DNA of 64,000 nucleotides from Enoplosus armatus (lineage: Eukaryota; Chordata; Actinopteri; Centrarchiformes; Enoplosidae): NCBI RefSeq assembly GCF_043641665.1, contig NC_092180.1, forward strand, positions 30,451,445 to 30,515,444, read 5' to 3'. Each line of letters starts with the position of its first letter. The stretch's first letter is position 1. This document shows, piece by piece, positions 1 to 9,908 of the stretch. The translations under genes were made by a program, and so were the position numbers. Below the pieces are notes generated by a model. The model made no database searches and was not told the origin of the DNA. It worked only from the letters and a program-made list of their open reading frames with translations.

Positions 1-397
1 AACTGGTAGAAATCTGAGCACAAATGTCCTGAAGCTAATTAGTTTTGCCATCATATAGAGTATTTCCATGCAAATGGCAAAGCAAAGCAGGGGTTTTCAT
101 ATTTAATTCTCTATGATTGTGAAAGAAAAAAAAAAGGTTTTTGTTGTCTGAAAAATGAACTGATTTAAATTTCCAGATGGCTATTTGGAACTAATTTCCA
201 GCATTTCTCCATAACTTGAGCAGAGGGCACAATGGTGGCCCAACAACAAGCAAAATTGAATTACACAGTGTTTAGGAAAATGCTTTCAGGACGATACTAA
301 TCGCACTACACCTCCATACAAGTCTATGATTACATCCTTACTTTGATCTGAAGAACAAGCAGTAGGTGTGATGTACACTTGAGCTATTCGGGCCTAC
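1..397. other. Probable intron 3 of mtch2
   Basis: No coding exon could be recognised here. The segment follows the splice donor of mtch2 exon 3 on the minus strand (GT at 397-396), so it is read as intron. It is AT-rich with an A-run near 124-135. The next mtch2 exon is expected off the left edge. Confidence 0.5.
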
Positions 398-3165
398 CTG
401 AACAACTTTGCTGTGCACAACAGTGCCGATGGTGCCAGCACAGAGCCTTGGACCAAGCCCTTTGAAGAGACCTGCTTTTCCATCAATCTTGATGATGTGT
501 TTTGCTGAAACATTCAGAGAAAAAAAAAAACAGTATGAGGTTTACAGAAAGTAGATAACAAGATGTATTTCAGACAGTATTTCAGACTTTTACAGATGTT
601 TGTCGACTGGCACATTGTTGATACTAGAGTAAAAAACACAAGTTGACCAAACTTTAAATGTGGCCCATTGGTTTCAGGTCATTTTGGTACACTAACAAAA
701 TCAACCTGCTGAGCCTTGAAACTTGCTCAACATGGCTAATGCAGCATAATCAAAACACATGTCTGCACTGGTATCGCCCCGATCTCAGCGCTGTAAAAGT
801 TGACAAAGTTGTGCATCCCTCCTAACTACAATGTTTTTGGTCAGAAACGTGGTGGAGTCTATCCAATCAGGACTACTTGTAGGCTGCAGGATACCTGTCC
901 TGCTAACCAATCCAATGTGGAACGTACATCTCCACCACCACAGAAATGGTTCCCGAGGATAAAAGATTATCTATGATCAAAATCATAATGGGCGGATGTG
1001 TGTTCTGGCAGGCAAAGGGCTGAGTTTTAAAAAAGGTGGGTGTATCGCCCGAACATTTCATTTCAATATTACAATAGCTAAAACATGGCTGCAGGTAAGC
1101 GGATAGTTTGACCCCTACTAGCGCTGTGGAGCCATGCAGACAAACATGCAGGCGGCAGGTTCGTTTCGCACTAGTCCACTGATCAACAGGGGGTGACAGT
1201 AACACGCTAAGACATCAAGCAGTGTGCCAACAAAGGCATGGAAGAAGTAGACTGTGAGCAAGTAAATATGCAGACTGGGAGGACAAAAACGCTTTCAACA
1301 GGTCTTATTAGACCTCAGGGACACAACTTAAGACCTTTTGGTGAGGAACACTTAACTGTAAATATCACTGTGTTTACAAGAAAACTCCACGGGGCAACCT
1401 TTAAGAGAGATCACAGCTCAAGAGAATCGCCTGGATATTTGTCATTACTGTTGGAAGTACAAAGACATGTTTACCTTTAGGAGCCTCATATTCCTACTGA
1501 CACATCACTCACATTCCCAACAAAGCATCAGAAATTAGTATTAGTCGTATGTGCATGAAGCAACCCAACTGCAGGTGCCTCATTCTGATATCATAGCATC
1601 TCCATAACACTGCCAACACAGCTTAAGGCAGATATTACATTAAAAGTACAGCAGCACAAGGTTCACTAGCCATAGAGAGACACACCACCTCGTTCTGCCT
1701 TCATAAAGAGCCCTCTGATAAACGTGCCAGATTCCCGTCAGACTCACCATAAGCAAACAGTCCGGGCAGCTGGTAGACTTGTCTGCCAAACAGGTTCCTG
1801 CCCAGGGTGGGGGGGAGCGGCTCGTGTCCCACCTAACAACACAGAAATGGCGAATTGATGAGCAATATGCGCTGCAACTGCCCAGCTGTGTGCACTTTTA
1901 TTACGCCTGAGCAGCGCAAAACGCTCCTCTGAGAGCACTTCCTGGTGTCGTTTTGACGCATTTAGTCAACTTGTTGCCATCTTTGCCTCAATGTTTCGTT
2001 TCACTTTGTCCCTTGAATTCGTTTTAGTCTTCACGGGACACACAGAAACGTTTCGCCGAGCGCCAAATGTTTGCTGCTTTGTCTTTAAAAAAAAAAAAAA
2101 AAAAGAACTTTGGCCGCAGAGCTACAATAAGTTGGCTGACTGATTAACGGTGACTTTAGCTACTTAGCAGCCGCTAGTGTTAGCTTACGAGCTGTGTTAG
2201 TGGGCCAAAGGGCGCCGGCCAGTAAATGACACCGTAGGATACTGTACGGTCGTTAATGTTACAAAAGTGTTATCTAAAGATACATGACAGACAGCGAGCT
2301 AACAGTGCCGTCTGCTGTGAAACAAACTGTACAAACAACGAGCGCGTTAGCGCAAAGAAACGACAGCTCGTCCATGACCTTTCACTGTTAGCCACGGAGT
2401 GCGAGTCTTCCAGGAGTGGGAACTGGACATCACTTCGTCACTTCGGGGAAATTGGTCTAAAATGCCGCGCAACGGAGGCTGTAACGTTTGGCAGCAGAAT
2501 AGAGCTGCTCGGCTGACAGCTACCTAGCTGTTCTCTCCAGCCATTCAATGTATCGCGACCTAACGCGCCTTAGCTTGTTAAAATACATAACGTGTGTGTG
2601 TGTGTGTGTGTGTCTGGGAGTATGACTCGGGAGGATTAAGTATTCTTGTGCACTCTGCATACAGAAAATCACCGAAGCAGCACTACATTTCAATATAGTT
2701 TGCACTTTCACACACCTCGCTTCCGCCCACTACAGAGTATTTTGGAAACAGAAGGTCATAGGGACAACATACGGAGCAAGAATGTAGTTGCTATTGTTAG
2801 CGGAGCGTTTACTGCTATGTGTATTAGATGTATGCTGAATCAAAGAGTCCATGACGATGATTCCTGAAAGTGTTTAAGTCGTGTTTTACGCTGAGCGTTC
2901 ATTTACTGATAAGCGAGACAGCAGTAAAACGGCGCTATTTTCAATGGAGTTTGACAGCTTCCTCTTCATGCTACTACCTAGTAATACTGTGTTTACAAAG
3001 GCTAGCAAACAGTGACTAAAGCGGCTCCTGGACCAGTAACATCTTCCCAGCGTCTGCGCGAACACTTGCCCCTCTTACCTGGATCAGGACTTTAATGTAC
3101 ATCAGAGGGTGGGAGAGGACGGTGAGCCCTGATCCCAGCAATACTTGGCCACACGTGTCCGCCAT
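398..3165 (-). CDS. mtch2: mtch2, mitochondrial carrier homolog 2 (5' part, three exons; continues off left edge)
   Basis: MTCH2 is an outer-mitochondrial-membrane protein of the SLC25-like fold. It is known as a receptor for tBID and an insertase for tail-anchored proteins. Three minus-strand exons join in frame: 3079-3165 (29 codons, starting [20 protein letters not shown]), 1748-1832 (includes [18 protein letters not shown]) and 398-504 (includes [20 protein letters not shown]). Together they give 93 codons and end in phase 0. All junctions have AG/GT sites: donors at 3078 and 1747, acceptors just above 1832 and 504. The protein closely matches the vertebrate MTCH2 N-terminus, including the first carrier repeat with its PxLxxG-like stretch. 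The start codon sits in a YY1-like AAGATGGCGG context, as in many housekeeping genes. The rest of the gene (about two thirds) is outside the window. Identification is from remembered family sequence. Confidence 0.93.
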
Positions 3166-3265
3166 CTTTGGAGAGACAAGGGGAGACAGGAAGTTCTTCT
3201 CTTTCGTCTTGCGTCAGAGGAGCCGATAGCGCCCATATTTTATCTCATTATGGCGGTACCGCCAT
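3160..3265 (-). promoter_or_regulatory. mtch2 promoter/5' UTR with YY1-like sites
   Basis: On the minus strand the start codon lies inside CCAAAGATGGCGGAC (3160-3170 core), a match to the YY1 consensus AAGATGGCGGC that often overlaps initiation sites of TATA-less housekeeping genes. About 85-100 bp upstream is the perfect 16-bp palindrome ATGGCGGTACCGCCAT (3250-3265), which holds two inverted ATGGCGG half sites. No TATA box is evident. Confidence 0.5.
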
Positions 3266-4976
3266 CTAGTGTGTGAAGACGGCATGGACGCTTTACTTGA
3301 CCTCACTGACAGAATTCAAAATGCAAAATCACAACAATAACACAACATAAAAGTGCAGGGATACTTCTAAATAACAATGCCGACTGAAAATTCCAAATGA
3401 ATGATTTCAGATAAATACCCCCCCCCCCCAAAAAAAAACAATACATAATCTCATAGGTCATATAATTTTGTCCAATTTTGGCTTCAAAAATAAAATATGG
3501 CATTGAAAACAAAACCTGAACTGCAAAACTGAAAAAAACAACAACAACACAGGCTTGAAGGCAATACACAATTCGATGATAAAAACAATTAAAACATTCC
3601 AATAAAGGAAGATATGTTGATAGATAAATTAAGATAATTCAAATGTAAAATAAAATACAAAACAAAGCAATTCTGAGAGGTAATATGGTCATTTTCCAGT
3701 AAGGGCTTCACAGATAAAAAGATACCAGTGAGTATCACGTCTCTCTTGGAGAAGACCACCCAACCCTATCATATACATCGAGAGACATTCCCGGTAATAA
3801 ATCCAGACGTTTAAGAGCTGAAGAGGACGTATGCCATGCGATAAACCACATCACCCCAAGAATGACTGCCTCAACAACACTTTTCCTACAAAACATAGGA
3901 AAGATGATTTTATTTCTGCAGAAATAGCCAACCTTTATTCCTGAGTCGGCACACAAGATTATCCATGTGAAATTTGAACGTGAGTTTTTCATCAATTCAG
4001 ATGTTGAGATATGTGTATCCTGACTCTCTCAATCATAAGTGCGTGCGTAGTAGAAATATTAAGATCCTTATAGACTAAAGCCCTGGCTGTGGAAAATAGC
4101 ATGAACTTCTTGATCAGCATTCATTACAAGGTCTTTAAGAGAATCTTGTAGAATGTTATTTCCACAATAGTGACCTGTGCCCTGCTCTAAATCTAGACTG
4201 AAATGGGCTCAAGATGCAAGCTCTGGATACCTTCAATTGATAATTTACTTAATGTGGCTCCCCCCATTCAGTGTATAACCTACGATTGCTTTCTGCTAGC
4301 CAAGAGCGATGCAAGGCAGGGGTGGACGACCGACTGTAACCTAAGGTAACACTAGCTGTAACAGCATGGATCTGCCGTTGGTTGCTTCGTAATGTTAGCT
4401 GATGACGTTACTCGCAAGTAAGCTAGTTTGTATTGCGGAGCCAATGGTCCAAATAAAACAAAGGAACCTTACAGACAGTAACTCTAAACATTACAGATAG
4501 TAACGCTAAATATGATTGTAAGTCATCAGTGTACGTCATCAAAACCAATGACGTTTGGAAATCTTCATATAGAACCTTTAAAGAGGACCTATTATGCTTT
4601 TCCTTATTTTCTGTCATATGCATATAATGTTACAATGTCGGATGTTCATATTAAACGTTGCCAAAGCTGCCAAATAGTGAGGTAAATGTATCCATGTGAG
4701 CCAAAAAGCTCAGGCTTCAGACTGCTCTGAACGCTCTGTTTCAGTTTTTTCAACCGCCATGCCCATCTGACATCAGATAGACATCAGATGTCCTTATATG
4801 GTATCTCTGCTCCAGGCACAGATGACATGGTTATGTTTATGTCAACGTTCCTCGGTAACATTAGGTTTAGAGTTTGCCTGCTGGCTACATGTCCTACTGT
4901 TTGCTTCCAACTGCTTGTTGCGTGGAATTAGGGCAGAATATGCAAAGTTAACTTGTGAGAAAACAAACAAGGATGT
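3266..4976. repeat. mtch2 to gene A intergenic region with a dispersed repeat
   Basis: No gene was recognised. The stretch is AT-rich, with a C/A-run near 3418-3438. From about 4575 to 4960 it carries a sequence typical of a common fish short dispersed repeat: it opens with the wording of an 'aaagaggacctattatgctt' class element and ends next to gene A. The family assignment is from memory only. Confidence 0.4.
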
Positions 4977-5007
4977 GATGAGAGGCCGTGTTTCAGCAAG
5001 AAGTGAC

Positions 5008-5013
5008 TTTATT
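5008..5013 (-). terminator. polyA signal of gene A
   Basis: TTTATT on the plus strand is AATAAA on the gene's strand, about 120 bp past the stop codon. The same signal is conserved in gene C. Confidence 0.75.
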
Positions 5014-5131
5014 GTACGATCATTGGCTGCCGAGCTGATGAGTTCAGGTGTGCGGCTTCTGTTGTTCAGCGAGCACGGGGAGACAATCTTCCCCCCTCTG
5101 ATCTGTCAGTCAGCACATCCGGACCGGCCTC

Positions 5132-7616
5132 CTCTGTAACAGTGAACAGCATAGAGGTGGATTAGGGACAAACTGAGTGTACCAACTGCACGCATGAGTG
5201 TGTGTGTGTACAGCATATATCCGTAATGTGCTCGCGTGGACACTCACAGCACTTGTAGAGCGTGTTGAGCCTGGCGATGTCATTGCGGCTCATCTCCTTA
5301 GCGTTGCCAAAGGACACATTGGAGTTAGGGATGGGGACCATGGTGGGCTGGTTGTTCTTGGAGAAGGCGGTCCTGCAGCAGGACACGGAGAAGTTAGACT
5401 GAACCACAACACACACACACACACGTATGATGACACACAGCAGGCACGAAGTTAAGCCAGTTATTCTCACCTGTGGTACTGCATGACAGAGTTGTAATCA
5501 TAGGAAGTGCCCTGGTTGAGGGTGGCAATCTTCCTGAAGTTGTGCTCCATTCCTAAAAAAGACACATGAATGAAGTTAACATTTGTTTGCTTATAATTCA
5601 CTTTGACTCGGAAAAGAGTGCAACTGCTGGAGAACGATCCCAACGAGCTGCAGAGCTGCATGGTTTGGTACTGATGCGTTTATATTCAGGAAACAAGCTT
5701 CTGTTTCATGTAGGATCGGTGTTTTGCCAAAGTTGTGATGGCCGTGTGATGTTCAGCCTCTTTTTGTCCACTAGGAGGCACCAGGGAGCCACCATACAAC
5801 AATCCCACAATAACAATGCTAACCGAGGTATTATATTTATCATGTTCACCATCGTAGTTTAGTGTATTAGCCTGAATCCCATCATTTGTATGGCTATAGG
5901 GTTGTATCATCAGTATATTAGTTCACAGAGTTCAGCCATGAAATAAATAATTAGGCGTTGAAGGGAAAACGAATCTATTTGAATGTACTGTCTGCTGTGT
6001 ACTTGGTTCCCATTGTGAATAAGAAACAGCTCCATTACCAGACTGAACATTCTGCAGCAGGACTCTGATGTGGTTGTCCCTGTCAGAGCGGGTCTGTTCA
6101 TGGTTGAATCCCAGAGCGTGGAGCAGCTCATGCTGGACGGTGCCATGGTAAAGGCATCCGCGACGGGCCAGAGACACCACCTGCTTGCCACCACGACGGC
6201 CAACGTAGGAGTAGCAGCTGGACAGGATCGGAGATGAGTTGAAGTGAACCGTGAAGTCTGAGAAAAGCTTTCAACTCAAAGGGTTGATTAATACCACTTT
6301 CTTACCCATTCTGGGACTCAATGCTCAGCCAGTCGCGGTCGCTGCTCCTGCTGGGCCTGAAGCGGATGCAGGAGAAGGAAGAGAAGGACTCCAGTCCACG
6401 GGTGATGATGGCCTTCTCACGGGAGGCTGGCAGGACGACACCGCACAATGTTTAGCTTTTTACCATCCCACAGCGCAAGAGGAACAGCCAACGAACGATC
6501 AGTCACACAGCTACGTCTGTCTTAAGGTTTGTTAACAGTTCTGATTCCGATACATGAACAGTTAGACCTCTGCTCAGTCTCACTCTCACACCTTTTGTCC
6601 AAACCTACTGAAACCTACTGTATGAAGACAGTCCCCACCCCCCCAGGCCTCTGTCTGACACTTACAGAAGTGACTGGCGATGTAATAAGGAATGTAGACC
6701 TTCCCATCGGTCCACCTGCCCCACATGCAGCCTCGGCTGGTGCAGGGGTCGGCGTTTTTCTCGGCCTCGCTGTCGATGGCGATGTCTCCTCCGGTCAGGA
6801 TGGGATCATCGGCGGAACGGACTGAAACGCATCACGCAGCTACTTAAAAACATGCCGAAGTGCTACTAATAGAAGAAGAAAATGAGTTGAAACATCAGCG
6901 GCAGCCTTGAGGAACACGGTGACCGCTGCTGCTCGCACTCACTCAGATTGCTGTTGGCTCTCTCCAGAAGTTCAGAGACAGAAAGCTCCCCTGAGTCCAC
7001 CTCTGCAGTGTCCTCTGCTCAGGGACACCGACAGCAACAACACAATTTAACTTTGCATACAAATACACTGAGCATGTCAATGCTATGGGTGTGATCATCA
7101 GAATAGATGACATACCTGCCTGCAGGATCAGCGTGGAATTAGGGCAGAAAAAAACAAACGTATTAGAAATAGATAGAACAACTAAAAGTTCACACAATCT
7201 TTCAGCCAAACAATCAGACTAAGTGGCAGAAAGAACAGGTTCAGAGACACACTCTCAGCATCACACAACCTAAAGCTTTGTAGGGAAAGTCAGCTGTGTC
7301 ACCCAAACGGTCAAATCATCCTCTGTGAGAAATGATCCAAATAGAACCACAAAAGAGTGAAAACTGGTGCTTAAAAGCTCGACTGAGGTGTGAATAAATG
7401 CTCCAACAGAATCTTTGAGATGACTTCATATGAGAGCATCAAGTTTGAGGTTAAACATGCATTTGATAACATCTAGAGGTGTTGTGACGCAACGGGACGC
7501 GGATCACCGCTCGCCTTACACTATGATCCTACCTCATTGTCGGCCCGACAACAGGCGGACAGCAGCAGCAGCAGCACAGCCAGAGCTGAGAACCTGAAAA
7601 CAGACGTGCGAGCCAT
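5132..7616 (-). CDS. Six-cysteine astacin metalloprotease (hatching-enzyme family), gene A
   Basis: This is a secreted zinc endopeptidase zymogen of the teleost C6AST family (choriolysin/LCE, nephrosin and relatives). Nine exons: 7533-7616, 7116-7119 (4-nt microexon), 6943-7014, 6666-6821, 6306-6426, 6039-6217, 5471-5552, 5248-5372 and the stop completed at 5132-5133. They give 274 residues. Exon 1 is a signal peptide with a leucine run. Exon 3 is an acidic propeptide, and the aspartate-switch GD lies in TGGDIAI. The mature enzyme probably begins at [10 protein letters not shown]. The zinc helix is [13 protein letters not shown] and the Met-turn is SVMQY. Six cysteines are present in the mature part. 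The TAG stop is split by the last intron (TGC T|AG), so the terminal exon is otherwise 3' UTR. By my reading the protein is identical to gene C. The substrate (egg envelope or other) cannot be told from sequence. Confidence 0.9.
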
Positions 7617-7767
7617 CCCAGCAGACCTGCAGGACACAGACGGGAGGCAGGTACATGTGTGACGGCTGCATCTTTGCACACGCTGAGAGAAAGTGCACGC
7701 TTTCCCCGTTCCTGAACTCACCTCGGATCCTCTGTGTGGACTTGTGCAGCTGAGGTCTCACTGCAGG

Positions 7768-7777
7768 TTTTTATATA
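7768..7777 (-). promoter_or_regulatory. TATA box of gene A and non-coding first exon
   Basis: TATATAAAAA on the minus strand. A short 5' UTR exon (donor after about 7722) precedes the exon holding the start codon, whose acceptor lies just above 7626. The arrangement is the exact mirror of gene C. Confidence 0.75.
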
Positions 7778-8096
7778 CGTTCGACTGCCCAAATACGGAT
7801 TATCTGAATACTAAGAAACCCAAAGAACCGGCTAAACTCGCAGGCTTATCAGTCACTTATGGTTCAGACAGAAACACCTCCATACCACTCAGGGTGGGAA
7901 AAAGGACACTTGTTGCATTTGACATCATATAGTACAAAACACATGGAAACATTTAGAAAAAGTCACTGTTTGGTCTGATTTGTTCTCATCTTTTTCCTCT
8001 GTTTTCATGGATTGTATTGATTCAACACAGGCTAAAAAAGAGTGATGGATTAAGTGAATTGTTCAGTTGACCTCAGCTGGTTTTTCTGGAGTATGA

Positions 8097-8141
<45 letters not shown>

Positions 8142-8335
8142 TACAAAATAAAAGCGTAGTGTTCAGTGTAATGAATTTTGTCCACCTCATATACAAAAAG
8201 AGGATGGACAAAATAAAAGGAGCACTTGACGACGCAAGGCAGTCTATTACAAAATGACTTGAAATTGCCATAAGGCTGAATCAGCTCCTCTTTTCACAAA
8301 TGTAATGTTCATCAAAGGTATATATTTGTATATTG

Positions 8336-8535
8336 TATATATTTTCTTACTTTATTTTTCACTTAAATACTGTAAATGTGTATATTTTTCATTTTCTATT
8401 TCTTATTTTTAGATTTTGTACATACTTTTAGCTCTAAATTTATGCTACTTTCTACTCTTGAATGGGAGCACCGGTACTGTATAATTCCCCCCCCCCCCCC
8501 CCCGGATCAATAAAGTATTTCTGATCTGATTTCTG
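8336..8535 (+). repeat. Dispersed repeat ending in ATCAATAAAGTATTTCTGAT
   Basis: An AT-rich body is followed by the segment ACCGGTACTGTATAATT, a C-run and GGATCAATAAAGTATTTCTG. A second copy in the same orientation lies at about 14805-14990. The tail is common in fish genomes and looks like the 3' end of a non-LTR/SINE-type element. The family name is uncertain. Confidence 0.6.
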
Positions 8536-8630
8536 AGGTACTGTATGGGAGAGTATGACATTTCAGAGGGTGTATTTGTTATTTTGTCCTCCCTAAATCT
8601 GTTCAGAATTAAAAAGAGACTCGTTCCCAC

Positions 8631-8668
<38 letters not shown>

Positions 8669-9124
8669 ACACACTGTACGTGCTGAGCATGGCTTTCAGA
8701 ACAAGGCCAGACAGAAGCCTTATCTACTGCTGCATGTGCTACGTGTGATCACCTCAGACAGGTTCACCGGGCCCTGCTCACGGAGGCCAACGATGTGAGC
8801 GGGACAGAAGCTGTGAATATTGCTGATCAGTTTTCTGCACACCGTTCCAAAAAAAAAAAAAAGAAAGTACGGCTAGTAGCAAACAGAACCAGGCCGGCCT
8901 GAAGACATTTTGACCTGACGTTTTTATTCATTATTCGTATTCGGTCAAGCTCGCAAGCAAGTGATTCATACAAGCGTGAATTTGTGATGATGTCGTCGGG
9001 CGCATACTCATTAGGACAGCACAGAAGCTCATCGAATCAAGCACGAGATGCATTTCTGGTTTTGCTTGTAGATAGAAAGAAGAGTCAATCGGCCGCATTT
9101 CCTCTTGACTTCCTGTCGGAGAAA

Positions 9125-9147
9125 GGGGGGGGGGGGGGGGGGGGGGG
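9125..9147. repeat. G23 homopolymer
   Basis: A run of 23 G, broken by one C just after it. A smaller G20 run is at 20935-20954. Such runs may be length-unreliable in assemblies. Confidence 0.9.
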
Positions 9148-9908
9148 CGGAGAAAAATGTTTCTTGTTTACTCCACAGGTTTTGCTTACAATCTCTTACT
9201 AACTAAAGGAAGCAATTTTATAGTGCCTTAATTCATAAATGAACAAATACTGAACATCATGGGTTGATATCCGGGTAAAAGGAAACATAAATGGACATTT
9301 GCAGTTTGCATGCTTCCTGTCTACATCTGTCGCTATCTTATACACTATATAATGTATGACGAAATCTACTACAGCTACTAAGACAGTCAAGAGATGGAAA
9401 CTTCCACCTGAAGATAGAATGTACAGCTAGGTTCAACTAAATATTAGACTTTAGATCACGTGGGATGATTGTGTCGACATAGCAAGTTAGAAAAACAAAC
9501 AAACATCCAAACCTTACTTTCATTTCTAGAAGAAGTCGTTTCTTTGCACAGGTTTCGGGTCAAATCCGGAATGAGTTGAATCTGAAGTGAATTCAAAAAG
9601 ACAGCAAAGTCTGTAAAAGCTGCTTTAGTGGCACTGCTACAACGTACGTGAGCATACATAGGTTCTGATCGTAGGTCTGTGTTAGCCGGCCCATTTCGTC
9701 AGTAGGAAGATAATATGAGAGAGTACTGTCGGTAGGTGGGTAGGCTAGAGGGTAGCCAGGTAGGTCGGCAGGAAGAAAGGTGAGAATGTAGGTAGCTCAG
9801 AAGAAATGTACTGTAGATAGATATAGAAACATAGACATAGAAAGAAACATAGATAGAGAAAGTAGAAAGTCATTTAGTTGCGGAGGCAGTAGGTAAAAAG
9901 GTACGTAC

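Larger units (their letters stand above)
4977..7854. repeat. Left arm of a large inverted duplication (partner 17549-20406)
   Basis: The reverse complement of this segment matches 17549-20406 almost base for base. From the promoter end through exon 6 of the contained gene, paired positions sum to exactly 25403, so no net indel has accumulated there. The offset changes by 15 in intron 6 and by a few more bases in intron 7 (a CA-repeat length difference). Further small indels occur between exons 8 and 9 and downstream of the polyA signal. Only scattered single-base differences were seen. The arm contains the whole of astacin gene A including its TATA box and polyA signal. Confidence 0.95.
7855..9908. 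other. Intergenic region A to B: microsatellites and a dispersed repeat
   Basis: No gene was recognised. It contains (CA)18 at 8102-8137, a fish dispersed repeat at about 8336-8535 (a second copy lies near 14805-14990), a C17 run at 8487-8503, (GT)n at 8633-8666, a G23 run at 9125-9147 and degenerate GGTA/GATA tetranucleotide sequence at about 9700-9850. A minus-strand AATAAA (TTTATT at 8923-8928) could serve gene B. Confidence 0.6.

Noticed and set aside
5198..5455. Plus-strand ORF opposite gene A exon 8 (and mirror ORF at gene C)
   Set aside because: It is an antisense shadow of the astacin exon. The real frame on the other strand has the family motifs and splice sites.
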